Shown piece after piece: positions 36,690 to 45,790 of a stretch of 64,000 bases of DNA (positions within the stretch are counted from its first letter, which is position 1; each line of letters starts with the position of its first letter). Origin of the DNA: Adhaeribacter aerolatus (GTDB lineage: Bacteria > Bacteroidota > Bacteroidia > Cytophagales > Hymenobacteraceae). The stretch lies in assembly GCF_007991635.1 (NCBI RefSeq), contig NZ_BJYS01000043.1, positions 1 through 64,000 on the forward strand. The letters are read 5' to 3'. The translations under genes were made by a program, and so were the position numbers. A model generated the notes under the pieces. The model did no database searches. It saw nothing but the letters and a program-made list of their open reading frames with translations, and was not told the DNA's origin.

Positions 36690-36890
36690 ATTCTAACCCC
36701 GCAGGGGTGCCATAACGCAGCGATGGGTGCAGCCCATCGAAATACCCAATATTCCACAAGAGTCTTGAAAGGACGTAATTTTTATCAAATTTAATAATTG
36801 ATATTTCGCCCTTACAGGGCTTCTGGTGGTTTGTACCACATACCCAGGGCTGCACCCTGGGCTGTATTATTTCGCCCATTAAGGGCTAGG
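36690..36890. repeat. REP-like cluster of short GC-rich palindromes
   Basis: Five GC-rich dyads lie in 200 bp of otherwise AT-rich DNA: ACCCC/GGGGT at 36696-36708, CGATGGG/CCCATCG at 36721-36739, GCCCT/AGGGC at 36808-36820, CCCAGGG/CCCTGGG at 36843-36861, and GCCC/GGGC at 36874-36886. Two units carry the same TTTCGCCC-N-AGGGC form. This is the look of Bacteroidota REP elements mobilised by RAYT transposases (inference); no RAYT gene is in the window. Confidence 0.75.
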
Positions 36891-36971
36891 TGTGGTAATA
36901 AATAGGGAGTAAAAAAGTATTATAACTTTATAACCCATCAAAAATGACGGATTACTAATATTTTGTCTGAA

Positions 36972-38864
36972 TTACCTAAAATCCGGCACTAATGGTTGCG
37001 TAAAGCGAAAATCGTTGAAGTCGTAGTAGGGGCGGGTAGAGTTAAAATTACGCAGCGGGGAAGAGCCTTGCGGGTAATAGCCCAGCAATAACTGAATGGT
37101 ATTAAAAGCCATGTACTCATTCCGGAACCGGATACCCAATCCATAGCCTTGGTAAGGCCGGTGTTTAAACGGGTTGCCGGTATCGGATTGCGACAGCCAG
37201 GCTACATCGGCAAATGAGACCAGCGCTAACCGGAAGCCCAGGAAAGAGATAGGGGTAAATAAGCTGTTTTCGTAATTGAACACAATGCGTTTGGTACCCC
37301 GTTCGGGCGTGCGGAAGCCCCGGATACCTTCCTGGCGGTTAATACTGAGTAAGTTTTCGCCGTACAAGCGGTTGATACCAATACTGGTGCGGTTCCAGAT
37401 AAAGTGCCGCCACTGCCAGGTACCCACCGAAAGCAGTTTCGTAAAATATAAAATCTCGCTTGAAAATTCGCCTTGTTCCCAGCGCTTGCCCCGGATAAAG
37501 GTATCGTAAGAGGCATCGAGGTATAAATACCCGAAGTTGGTGCGGTACTTGCCAAAGGCCATTTTGGCTCCCAGGTAGCGGCGGTTATACAGTTGGCCGG
37601 CTTCGTAGCCCGCCGATAAAGAAAATAAATTACCCGCCGGAATATCCTCCGTACGCCCGAAACCAAACAAATACTGCGACCGGTAATATTTACGGAAACT
37701 ATAACCAATGGCTCCTATATACAAGGTGTTATTCTGGTAATCGGGGTTAGGTGCGTTAAAGTAATTCGTAGCGATAATGCGGCCGGCCGTAATAATACGG
37801 GCGCGGTTTTCGAAACCCAGGTTGTACGATTTGAGCTTATGCGCCTTTCCCAACCAATAATCCTGGCGCGTGTACTCAATGTTCATGCGCCGCCGGATAT
37901 CGTCCTCGTTTTTTATATAAATCGGATGGCGGTAATAATTAAAACTGGCGGCCCCGGCATACTTGGTATTGGCCGTATAAAAATCGCGGTAAAAGTTTAA
38001 ACCCCGCTGCTGGTAATTGGCTTCGTTGCGGTAAAGTATCTGCGCCGAAGCAAACGTATTGTAAATATTCTCGATGGTGTAACTGCCCGAATACATCCAG
38101 GTGCGCCGGGTACCGTTATTTATCAAAGAATCGACGCCAAAGGTATACAGGTTGCGGAACTGGTGGCCCAGCCCTAAAAAGTTAATATCGTTCAGCCCAA
38201 TGCGGCCGTAAGCTTTGCTCGGGTTTAGCGCTACCGAACCGCTTAAACTAAATACATCTTTGGTAATTATTAAAATATCAACGCTGTCCTGGGTAGAGGT
38301 CTTCTCATTTACCACCACGCGGGCATCCAGAATATATTCTTTCTGCCGGAGCAAACGTTCCGATTCCGACAAATCCAATGGCTCCAGAATACCGCCGGTT
38401 TTAAAAAGCAAGGTATTCCGGATACGACCCCGGTGGGTTTTAATGTGCACCGAATTACCGGCTTTTTCCAGGAAATTACGCGGCCGCCGGGTGGTATCGG
38501 TGATAGAATAACCAAAGCTGTTGAGGGTGCGGTAATCAATGCGCCTAACTACCTTGTAGTTGTGTTTTTCGGTAGGGGTATTTAAGAGTACCGGGCTGTT
38601 GTAGTTAAGGGTAACCTTGCGATCGAACCGGAAAAGCGATTTGGTTACCCGCCCCCAGAAAGTTTTCTTCCGCGATAATTCTTTCAGATTTTCCAGAATG
38701 CGATCCGAGGCATTAGGCCGCGCCACTGAATCCAGGGCTGGAACTGGCTTGGATTTAAGAGAATCAGTAACAACTGTTGGGTTCTGCGCCTGGGCAACAA
38801 AGGGCACACTACTTCCTGCTACCAGGAGGAAGAAAGCTAACCAAAACCCTTTGAAAAAAATCAT
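36972..38864 (-). CDS. BamA/TamA-like outer membrane protein
   Basis: A 630-residue outer-membrane protein. Signal peptide (about 1-26, ending AQAQN), a periplasmic part (about 27-230) with one POTRA-like region ('LSESERLLRQKEYILDARVV' and 'VDILIITKDVFSL'), then a 16-strand-type barrel rich in Tyr and Arg ('GLGHQFRNLYTFG', 'GIRGFRTPERGTKR') in the last 400 residues. The 'GIRGF' motif is the conserved loop-6 feature of the Omp85 superfamily. It is shorter than true BamA, so it is likely an accessory Omp85/TamA-type protein. It is transcribed alone, upstream of the REP-like cluster. Confidence 0.88.
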   Translation of the reverse strand: MIFFKGFWLAFFLLVAGSSVPFVAQAQNPTVVTDSLKSKPVPALDSVARPNASDRILENLKELSRKKTFWGRVTKSLFRFDRKVTLNYNSPVLLNTPTEKHNYKVVRRIDYRTLNSFGYSITDTTRRPRNFLEKAGNSVHIKTHRGRIRNTLLFKTGGILEPLDLSESERLLRQKEYILDARVVVNEKTSTQDSVDILIITKDVFSLSGSVALNPSKAYGRIGLNDINFLGLGHQFRNLYTFGVDSLINNGTRRTWMYSGSYTIENIYNTFASAQILYRNEANYQQRGLNFYRDFYTANTKYAGAASFNYYRHPIYIKNEDDIRRRMNIEYTRQDYWLGKAHKLKSYNLGFENRARIITAGRIIATNYFNAPNPDYQNNTLYIGAIGYSFRKYYRSQYLFGFGRTEDIPAGNLFSLSAGYEAGQLYNRRYLGAKMAFGKYRTNFGYLYLDASYDTFIRGKRWEQGEFSSEILYFTKLLSVGTWQWRHFIWNRTSIGINRLYGENLLSINRQEGIRGFRTPERGTKRIVFNYENSLFTPISFLGFRLALVSFADVAWLSQSDTGNPFKHRPYQGYGLGIRFRNEYMAFNTIQLLLGYYPQGSSPLRNFNSTRPYYDFNDFRFTQPLVPDFR

Positions 38865-39119
38865 ATGTAATCTTAACCTGATATCCCACTAAGAACTTCA
38901 TTTGCTGCGGATAGATAACAAATATGGCACATTTGCTATTATTTACCTAATACCGTAAGGGGGCAAATTTATCATTTTACTCTAAACGAAATCCCCGGCA
39001 TAATCTTTTACTTCACGGGCTGTATTCCTGCTTTAGCAATAAAAAATAAAAAGTCTTAAACTAAAAATTTTAGCTAATATTATTGGTTGTTAATCTTTTT
39101 ATTTAGTAATATTGGCCAT

Positions 39120-40385
39120 ATGAATGACAAAGTTCAGGAAAAGCTAAGTATATTAGCCGATGCGGCCAAATATGATGTATCTTGCTCATCGAGTGGCGGC
39201 AAACGTAAAAACGAAAATAAAGGCTTGGGCAACGCCGAAGGCATGGGTATTTGCCACAGCTATACCGAAGACGGCCGTTGCGTATCGTTGTTAAAAATTT
39301 TACTTACCAACTACTGCATTTTTGATTGTGCGTATTGCGTAACCCGGCGGAGCAACGACATTAAGCGGGCGGCCTTTACTGTAGACGAAGTGGTAAACCT
39401 GACTATAAATTTTTACCGCCGCAATTACATCGAAGGTCTTTTTCTGAGTTCCGGTATTTTCAAAGATTCTGATTATACCATGGAGCGGCTGGTACGAATT
39501 GCCAAAAAACTGAGGCAGGAGCATAAATTCAACGGCTACATACATCTGAAAACCATACCGGGTGCCAGCGAGGATTTAATAAAAGAGGCCGGCCTTTACG
39601 CCGATCGACTGAGTGTAAATATTGAGTTGCCTTCAGAACTGAGCTTGCAGGCTCTGGCTCCAGAAAAAAATTACGGGCAAATTCTTAAGCCCATGGGCGC
39701 TATTAGCCGCGAACTGGTGCATAATAAGGAAGAGAAAAAATTATTTAAGCTGGCGCCTAATTTTGCGCCGGCCGGCCAGAGCACCCAGTTAATTGTGGGT
39801 GCCTCCGCCGAAAACGATAAGCAGATTCTGCACCTTTCCAACCAATTGTACCAGGATTATAAGCTCAAGCGGGTTTATTACTCGGGCTATATTCCGGTAT
39901 CTAACGATAACCGGCTGCCGGTACTGGCCACTCCGCCTATTATTCGCGAGAACCGCATTTACCAGGCCGATTGGTTGCTGCGCTTTTACGGCTTTGGGGT
40001 AAACGAACTGGTAAACGATTTTTTCCCGAACCTCGATTTGGAAATTGATCCGAAGCTGGCGTGGGCCTTACGCAACCGCCATTTTTTTCCAGTAGAAATC
40101 AACGCCGCCGACTACGAGCTTATTTTGCGGGTGCCGGGTATTGGTGTTAAATCGGCCAAAAAAATAGTATCGGCCCGTCGTTTTACCCCCCTCACGTTTG
40201 AGCACCTGCAAAAAATTGGTGTGGTGCTGAAGCGGGCTAAATATTTTATTACCTGCAGTGGCCGCAGTCTGGAGCAAAAGGATTACACCGAAGAGGTAAT
40301 TAGAAGAAAAATAATATTTGGCGAAAATTCTTACCGTAGTGCCCTCGTAAAGCAGCAATTGGACTTATTTCAGCAGGTAGGTTAA
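39120..40385 (+). CDS. Putative DNA modification/repair radical SAM protein (TIGR03916 type)
   Basis: A 421-residue protein. The radical SAM cluster motif C66-x3-C70-x2-C73 lies in 'NYCIFDCAYCVTR', and additional Cys residues precede it (C22, C45, C54). A helix-hairpin-helix DNA-binding motif, 'LRVPGIGVKSAKKIVSARRF', is near residue 345. This combination defines a family annotated as putative DNA modification or repair enzymes and found beside a TIGR03915 partner, which is also here. The reaction is unknown. The start is ATG 39120; the frame opens earlier at 39087 but the family starts near 'MNDKVQEKL'. Confidence 0.9.
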   Translation: MNDKVQEKLSILADAAKYDVSCSSSGGKRKNENKGLGNAEGMGICHSYTEDGRCVSLLKILLTNYCIFDCAYCVTRRSNDIKRAAFTVDEVVNLTINFYRRNYIEGLFLSSGIFKDSDYTMERLVRIAKKLRQEHKFNGYIHLKTIPGASEDLIKEAGLYADRLSVNIELPSELSLQALAPEKNYGQILKPMGAISRELVHNKEEKKLFKLAPNFAPAGQSTQLIVGASAENDKQILHLSNQLYQDYKLKRVYYSGYIPVSNDNRLPVLATPPIIRENRIYQADWLLRFYGFGVNELVNDFFPNLDLEIDPKLAWALRNRHFFPVEINAADYELILRVPGIGVKSAKKIVSARRFTPLTFEHLQKIGVVLKRAKYFITCSGRSLEQKDYTEEVIRRKIIFGENSYRSALVKQQLDLFQQVG

Positions 40386-40456
40386 AACCGAGTGTATCTT
40401 TTTTAATCTTTTTTGAGTATAAATAGTTAATATATAATAGTTTATATACAGTAATT

Positions 40457-40618
40457 ATGAAATCTACGAATAAACTCGCCCCTATGTCTTGTTATTGCAA
40501 ATTAAGCGTGCTGATTCCGCACCTGAAAAGTTTGTCGGCTAAGAAAACTGCTATACCGGTGAAAGACCTGGAAGCATCCGCCGCTTACAGCAGCCAAGTA
40601 TTTAAGCGGTATATTTAA
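40457..40618 (+). CDS. Possible small protein between the radical SAM pair
   Basis: A 53-residue frame from ATG 40457 to TAA 40618 lies exactly in the gap between the two paired genes, 9 bp before the next start. It begins MKSTNKLAPMSCYCKL and has no known domain, two close Cys residues and a basic middle. It may be a real small gene or chance; the fit between neighbours is the main support. Confidence 0.35.
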   Translation: MKSTNKLAPMSCYCKLSVLIPHLKSLSAKKTAIPVKDLEASAAYSSQVFKRYI

Positions 40619-40627
40619 CAGCCATTA

Positions 40628-41395
40628 ATGCTTATATACCTTTACGATGGCACATTTGAGGGCTTACTTACCGTTATTTTCGAGATTTATGAACGCAAGG
40701 CGGCACCCGCTCAAATTGTATGTCGTAAGGCGGAATTGCCAGGGCTTTTTACCCAAACTATTCCGGTAATTACCGATGAGGCCAAAGCTGACCGGGTCTG
40801 GATAGGGTTGGGTAAAAAAATATCGGCGGCGGCGCGTAGCCAGTTATACAAAGCATTTTTATCGGAGCAGCCGCAAACTGCCATGCTAATTTACCAGTAT
40901 GCTCAACTGACGTTTGCCAGCGCCGTCAGCATCGAGGATAATTTTGCTGCCGATTGTGTCCGGGAATTAGCCCAAATTAATAAGCAGGTTTTCCGGGAAA
41001 GCCACCGCATGGAAGCATTTATCCGGTTTCAGAAGACCGCTGATGATTTATTCTACGCCACTATTGTGCCGGACTTTAACGTACTGCCGCTCATCTCCGA
41101 GCACTTCCGGAAACGGTACGCCGATCAGCGCTGGCTTATTTATGATACTGCCCGCCACTATGGCCTTTATTACGATTTAGAAAAGGTAAGCCAGATAAAC
41201 CTGGATAAAGAAATTGCGGATCGGAGCGGCAACCTGCCGGCCAATATTTTGGAAGAACAGGAACATCTCTATCAAAAGCTATGGCAAACTTATTTTCACC
41301 ACGTAAATATTCCCGAACGGAAAAATCGTAAACTGCATTTGCGCCACATGCCGTTGCGCTACTGGAAATACCTCACCGAAAAACAACCGCAATAA
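40628..41395 (+). CDS. TIGR03915 family putative DNA metabolism protein
   Basis: A 255-residue protein of the family known only as the partner of the TIGR03916 radical SAM protein. Features: N-terminal 'YLYDGTFEGLLTVIFEIYE', a central helical part, 'LFYATIVPDFNVLPLISEHF', and a C-terminal 'YQKLWQTYFHHVNIPERKNRKL'. In other genomes it is sometimes fused to a uracil-DNA-glycosylase-like domain, which is absent here. It lies 242 bp downstream of the radical SAM gene on the same strand. A role in repairing or altering a DNA base is inferred from the pairing. Confidence 0.88.
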   Translation: MLIYLYDGTFEGLLTVIFEIYERKAAPAQIVCRKAELPGLFTQTIPVITDEAKADRVWIGLGKKISAAARSQLYKAFLSEQPQTAMLIYQYAQLTFASAVSIEDNFAADCVRELAQINKQVFRESHRMEAFIRFQKTADDLFYATIVPDFNVLPLISEHFRKRYADQRWLIYDTARHYGLYYDLEKVSQINLDKEIADRSGNLPANILEEQEHLYQKLWQTYFHHVNIPERKNRKLHLRHMPLRYWKYLTEKQPQ

Positions 41396-41848
41396 AATAC
41401 GAAGGCGGCTTTGGTAACGAAGCTGCTGGTCTTTAGTCACTTCTCAATTATTCAGGTAGTAAATTCGAGTATTTCTCTTTTCTTAAATATGATTTTTTCT
41501 GCTCCAAGCTAAATGTACCTGAATCACCAACACTTAGTATAATAAATAATCTCGCCTCTTTTTTTGCCGGCTTATACTTTGATAAATGGGTGTATTTTGG
41601 TTGGTTAAAGGTTTTAGAATAAATTTTCTCCTGAATATTTCTTTAAATAAAGCTAAATGCATCAAAAAATGCTTTAAGGATAAATATTGGCACAGTTTAG
41701 GTTTCCATAGTTTTATCAGTCATTCCCCAACTAAACTATCAAAGCAACTATTCCGAAAGATTCTCGTTGCTAGTAGTATATAATATTTTTAAGATATAGC
41801 ATTTTCGATCTGATTTTAAATTTAGAAGATTGTTTAACTCCATTAACT
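41396..41848. other. Non-coding gap upstream of the M48 protease gene
   Basis: Mostly AT-rich DNA. A short, weak hairpin follows the preceding gene, and a 65-codon frame (41586-41783) shows no domain or signal. I see nothing else. Confidence 0.5.
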
Positions 41849-43315
41849 ATGAAACGATATTTTATTGCGCTTAATTTAACGGTAGTACTGCTGCTGACAA
41901 ATAGTTGTGCTACCAACCCCGTTACCGGCAAACGAGATATTATGCTGGTATCAGAAGGGCAGGAACTGGCCATGGGTAAAGAATCGGACCCGCAGATTGT
42001 GGCCTCATTAGGATTGTACAACGACCCCAAACTGCAAAGTTTTATTACCGAAAAAGGCAAAGCCATGGCCGCTGTCTCGCACCGGCCGGACCTGCCCTAC
42101 GAATTTAAAATTGTAGATTCGCCAGTAATAAATGCTTTTGCTGTGCCCGGCGGCTATGTGTATTTTACCCGCGGTATTATGGCCCATTTTAACAACGAAG
42201 CCGAATTTGCCGGGGTTCTGGGACACGAAATCGGTCATATTACCGCCCGGCACTCGGCACAGCAGCAAAGTAAGTCTATGCTGGCGCAGGTAGGCCTGAT
42301 TGCCGGCATGGTAGTATCGCCGCAATTCGGGCAATTTGCCGAGGCCGCCCAACAAGGTTTAGGCATGTTGTTTCTAAAATTCGGCCGCGACGATGAGCGT
42401 GAATCGGACCGTTTAGGCGTGGAGTATTCAACTAAAATTGGCTACGATGCGCAGGAAATGGCCGGCTTCTTCCATACGCTGGAGCGGGAGGGAGAAAAAA
42501 GCGGGGCGGCAGAAATTCCAAACTTTATGTCTACGCACCCGTCGCCCGGCGAACGTTACGAAACCGTTTCTAAGCTGGCGGCCCAGGCGAAACAAAAGCT
42601 AAATGCCACTAATTTAAAAGTTAACCGCGATTCGTACCTGCGCATGATAGATGGCATTATTTATGGCGAAGATCCGAAACAGGGATTTGTTGAAAATAAC
42701 GTGTTTTATCATCCGGTAATGAAGTTCCAGTTTCCGGTACCCGCCGGCTGGGCCCTACAAAATTCGCCGCAGCAAGTACAAATGGCCCCCAAAGATGGCC
42801 GTGCCCTGATGATACTTACCCTGGCGCAGGGAACTTCGCTGGAAGCAGCCGCGCAACAAGTGGTGCAGGGAAATCAAATAACTGTACTGGAATCTAAACA
42901 AGTAAGTGTAAACGGATTACCCGCTTTTGCGATGGTAGCCGAACAGCGGCCTCAGCAACAACAACAGCAGCAGCAACAACAAACCCAGGTTATCCGGGCG
43001 CTGATTTACTTAATTCAATACGGGGGTAATATTTATAATTTAATGGGCATTACCACTGCGAACGATTTTAATAGTTTCGCCAACGTATTTTCCGGCCCCA
43101 TGCAGAATTTCCGGCAATTAACCGACCCGGATAAACTGAACCGCCAGCCCGCTCGCATCCGGATTAAGCCCGTTACGCAATCCGGAACCCTACAACAGGC
43201 TTTAACTTCTTACCAATCCAGAAGCGCTGATATGCAGGATTTATCTATTCTGAACGGTATGGAACTGAATGATCGGGTGGAGAAAGGAATGCTTATTAAA
43301 ACTATCCAGCACTAA
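41849..43315 (+). CDS. M48 family metalloprotease, lipoprotein
   Basis: A 488-residue protein with a lipoprotein signal (lipobox 'LLTNSC', lipidated C20). The M48 peptidase domain (about 40-270) has the zinc motif H126-E-x2-H130 in 'LGHEIGHITARH' and the third ligand region 'DERESDRLGVEYS'. The C-terminal part (about 280-470) is a separate beta/alpha domain of unknown role and includes a ten-Gln tract (about residues 371-380). Homologues such as BepA and LoiP help quality control of outer-membrane proteins. The palindromic terminator at 43344-43402 follows 28 bp after the stop. Confidence 0.93.
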   Translation: MKRYFIALNLTVVLLLTNSCATNPVTGKRDIMLVSEGQELAMGKESDPQIVASLGLYNDPKLQSFITEKGKAMAAVSHRPDLPYEFKIVDSPVINAFAVPGGYVYFTRGIMAHFNNEAEFAGVLGHEIGHITARHSAQQQSKSMLAQVGLIAGMVVSPQFGQFAEAAQQGLGMLFLKFGRDDERESDRLGVEYSTKIGYDAQEMAGFFHTLEREGEKSGAAEIPNFMSTHPSPGERYETVSKLAAQAKQKLNATNLKVNRDSYLRMIDGIIYGEDPKQGFVENNVFYHPVMKFQFPVPAGWALQNSPQQVQMAPKDGRALMILTLAQGTSLEAAAQQVVQGNQITVLESKQVSVNGLPAFAMVAEQRPQQQQQQQQQQTQVIRALIYLIQYGGNIYNLMGITTANDFNSFANVFSGPMQNFRQLTDPDKLNRQPARIRIKPVTQSGTLQQALTSYQSRSADMQDLSILNGMELNDRVEKGMLIKTIQH

Positions 43316-43343
43316 TATTTAGTTTCTGCTTACTTCGTATAAG

Positions 43344-43402
43344 TAACACAGGTAAATAAAAAAAGCACCCTCAGTGGGTGCTTTTTTTATTTACCTGTGT
43401 TA
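43344..43402. terminator. Bidirectional terminator; 27-bp perfect palindrome
   Basis: Positions 43344-43370 pair perfectly with 43376-43402 around a 5-nt loop. The core AAAGCACCC/GGGTGCTTT carries long A and T arms that also pair, extending well beyond an ordinary terminator stem. Confidence 0.88.
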
Positions 43403-43536
43403 AAGCCGATGTTAAAGATGGGGCAGAGCCTGAGCATTTACCTGGGTGGCTGATAGAAAATGCACTACTGAGTCTAGAACTTCCAGGTAGTAATTCACCG
43501 CCTGTCAAAGTCTGGTAAGCTAATAACCTAGTAAGT

Positions 43537-44412
43537 TTAATTTATTTGCACTTTAAGAATATTACCTTTCTCTTTTTTCCCTTCGTTCGAAATAAACAAG
43601 TCCCCCGCCGGGTTAAAGGTCATGCCTTCGGGCTGCGAAAAACCGGTACCATTTATGTTATAACGGTGCTTAATACTGCCTTGGTCATCCAGTACCAGAA
43701 GTTGCGGGTTGGTGCCTTCCAGCACGTAAATATCGCCGGTGGTTGGGTGTACGGCAATCTCGGAGGGCTGCATGCGCGATCCCAGCTTTTTAGCTTTAGA
43801 ATCAGCAAATACACTATCGTTTAAGTCTATTTTGTACACCGGCGTTTTACTTAATTTTTTTGCGTTCAGGTCAAATGCGTAAATGCCTTTAAAATCAGCA
43901 TCATCGGATTCATCACCTTTAATTGCCAGCAGCAAACGATTGTTTTTGCGGTCGTAGGTGATGCCTTCTACATTATTTTTAACTGTTAAATGCGTTGCAT
44001 ATTCTTTTATGTGCGGCGAACCGGAAGTAATATCGTTTATCTCAAATATTTTGCCATCGCTCCGCACCACATAGGCAATATCGTTTACCAAAGCTATGCC
44101 TTCGTAATCGCCGGAAGCCCCAAAATCTACCTCCGACTCAATCCGGTTTTTAGCAATGTTGTAAATAAAAACCACGCCCGCTTCGTCCTGCACGCAAGCA
44201 AAGTGGTTTTCGTCTAAATAAGCAATCCCCGATACTTCGCGCAGCATGTTAGGCATTTCCCATTTTTCCAGAATTTTAACCTCGCCGGTACTGGTAGCCT
44301 GGTTATTATCCTCCTTATTCTTTTTTTTAGGTTTATCGGTTCGCGAGGAATCACAAGAAAAAAGGCCAAGAGCCAGAATCAGAGCCAGCCAGAATATATT
44401 AAAAGTCTTCAT
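43537..44412 (-). CDS. SdiA-regulated domain lipoprotein (YjiK-like beta-propeller)
   Basis: A 291-residue lipoprotein (signal 'MKTFNIFWLALILALGLFSC' with lipidated C20). The mature protein is a beta-propeller with repeated strands such as 'EVSGIAYLDENHFACVQDEAG' split over blades, 'YEGIALVNDIAYVV' and 'QPEGMTFNPAGDLFISNEG', which match the SdiA-regulated/YjiK family. The role is unclear; it may act as a periplasmic phosphodiesterase-like or ligand-binding propeller. The frame extends 36 bp upstream to another ATG, but the signal peptide begins at 44412. Confidence 0.85.
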   Translation of the reverse strand: MKTFNIFWLALILALGLFSCDSSRTDKPKKKNKEDNNQATSTGEVKILEKWEMPNMLREVSGIAYLDENHFACVQDEAGVVFIYNIAKNRIESEVDFGASGDYEGIALVNDIAYVVRSDGKIFEINDITSGSPHIKEYATHLTVKNNVEGITYDRKNNRLLLAIKGDESDDADFKGIYAFDLNAKKLSKTPVYKIDLNDSVFADSKAKKLGSRMQPSEIAVHPTTGDIYVLEGTNPQLLVLDDQGSIKHRYNINGTGFSQPEGMTFNPAGDLFISNEGKKEKGNILKVQIN

Positions 44413-44864
44413 TTTAAATTTTAAGTTAAATTTTGCTACGTGGTACAACTAAGCCCGAATTAATATAGCACTTGGTTTTTACTGGCTGCTTTTCTTTTTG
44501 TATACTCCTATGCTTAATCGATACCTGTGTTCTGGGTATATTTAGTAATCATAGGTTTTATTTGGTATGACGAAAACTGGATAATTCAGACTTCTGGTAT
44601 ATACCACCTGGCATGTACCACTTAGGGTAAATCCATTATAATCTTTTTGTACTGGTACTTTAAATTTTGGTTTTTGTTTATTTAGAGGAGGAAAGTTTTA
44701 GTTCCGGCTTACAATACTAAAAATATTGCTTCAGCGATTAACGTATATTTCAGGAAGGCAACTTAAACCAGTTTTGTTTTAACCGGCGTTTAAGCGAACT
44801 AATCAGAAATAAGAAAGTTCTTTTTGCTGATGAAATCCAGAATAGCTTTTGTCGCTTGAATGTT
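44413..44864. other. Non-coding gap
   Basis: A 452-bp AT-rich region between the YjiK-like gene and ecsC-like gene, both on the minus strand. No frame of 60 codons or more, tRNA, or terminator was found. Confidence 0.5.
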
Positions 44865-45662
44865 TTAGGATTCAGGAGGTGAAATCAGTTTGTCCGCAGC
44901 AATTTTTTCTTCCTGCCAGCGCATGCGGTAAGCGTTCATGGCGGTTACGCCCAGCTTATTCAGCAGCCGGTAGTTTACAACAGCCCCTACCGGTGCGCCT
45001 ATTATAGGTATCAGCTGGGCCATCTTAGCCAAATCTATATAATCGCGGTATTCCTGCTGCAAAGAGCGCCAATCAAACTGGTGCATATCGTCGGGTAAGG
45101 TTTTTCGTTTTTCGGTCCAGTTTTCCATTTTCAGGTATATCTGGCGGCGGTGCTCCTGACTGCTGAAAGCCAACTGAAAAATATAAAGCAGGTAAACCCG
45201 TTCGCGGTAATCGTTGGTGGCGTAGCCGTAGGCAGCGGCCAAATCGAAGAGTAATTTTAATTTCAAGCCCAGTAATAACGGAAAATCGGCCAACCCCAAT
45301 AAAATGCCGCCGGCTCCCGTTACCCCCCCTTCGGCAGCGCCTAACTTTTTGTAAAAAGCTATCCTTTCTAAAGCTTTTATTTCTTTTAACCTTAAAGTAT
45401 GCGAAAGAACAGGCTTAAAAGTGATTATTTGGGCTCCGAATAATGTAGCCCTAATCATTTGTTTAATGGCGGCCGTTACAACCTGGTGTACTTTTTCCGG
45501 AATCAGGTTATTAACTTTTACCTGCATCTTGCGGGTCACCTGGTTCAGTAAAGAAGGCTGTTCCTGCATTTTCCGCTGCCAAATATATAATTCGTGTAGG
45601 GCTACTGCTTCGTAGGTGGGGTCAGTCATTTCAGTTTCTATTTGGGCAATGTTCTTTACCAT
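44865..45662 (-). CDS. EcsC family protein
   Basis: A 265-residue protein of the EcsC family. It has a helical N-terminal part, a glycine-rich hydrophobic centre 'GAAEGGVTGAGGILLGLADF' that is the family hallmark, and a C-terminal 'AQLIPIIGAPVGAVVNY' segment followed by 'AMNAYRMRW'. These hydrophobic stretches suggest membrane association. EcsC was named from the Bacillus ecs locus; its molecular role is still unsettled. It is transcribed alone on the minus strand. Confidence 0.88.
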   Translation of the reverse strand: MVKNIAQIETEMTDPTYEAVALHELYIWQRKMQEQPSLLNQVTRKMQVKVNNLIPEKVHQVVTAAIKQMIRATLFGAQIITFKPVLSHTLRLKEIKALERIAFYKKLGAAEGGVTGAGGILLGLADFPLLLGLKLKLLFDLAAAYGYATNDYRERVYLLYIFQLAFSSQEHRRQIYLKMENWTEKRKTLPDDMHQFDWRSLQQEYRDYIDLAKMAQLIPIIGAPVGAVVNYRLLNKLGVTAMNAYRMRWQEEKIAADKLISPPES

Positions 45663-45790
45663 ATACCTTCAAACAGCATATGAAGATACAATATTGTAAT
45701 TCTGTTAGTTAATAAATTATGTTAAGTAAAGGTTTGCGATGGAAATTCTTCCATTTAATCAGATTAGGCCTCAGGTGGCAATAAACATTT

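Noticed and set aside
36538-36879. 113-codon minus-strand frame that looks like a small protein
   Set aside because: Its first half is the translation of the GC-rich palindrome cluster, the rest is AT-rich intergenic DNA, and there is no start signal or domain. Such frames recur wherever these repeats occur.
41586-41783. 65-codon plus-strand frame before the M48 gene
   Set aside because: No recognisable domain and intergenic composition.
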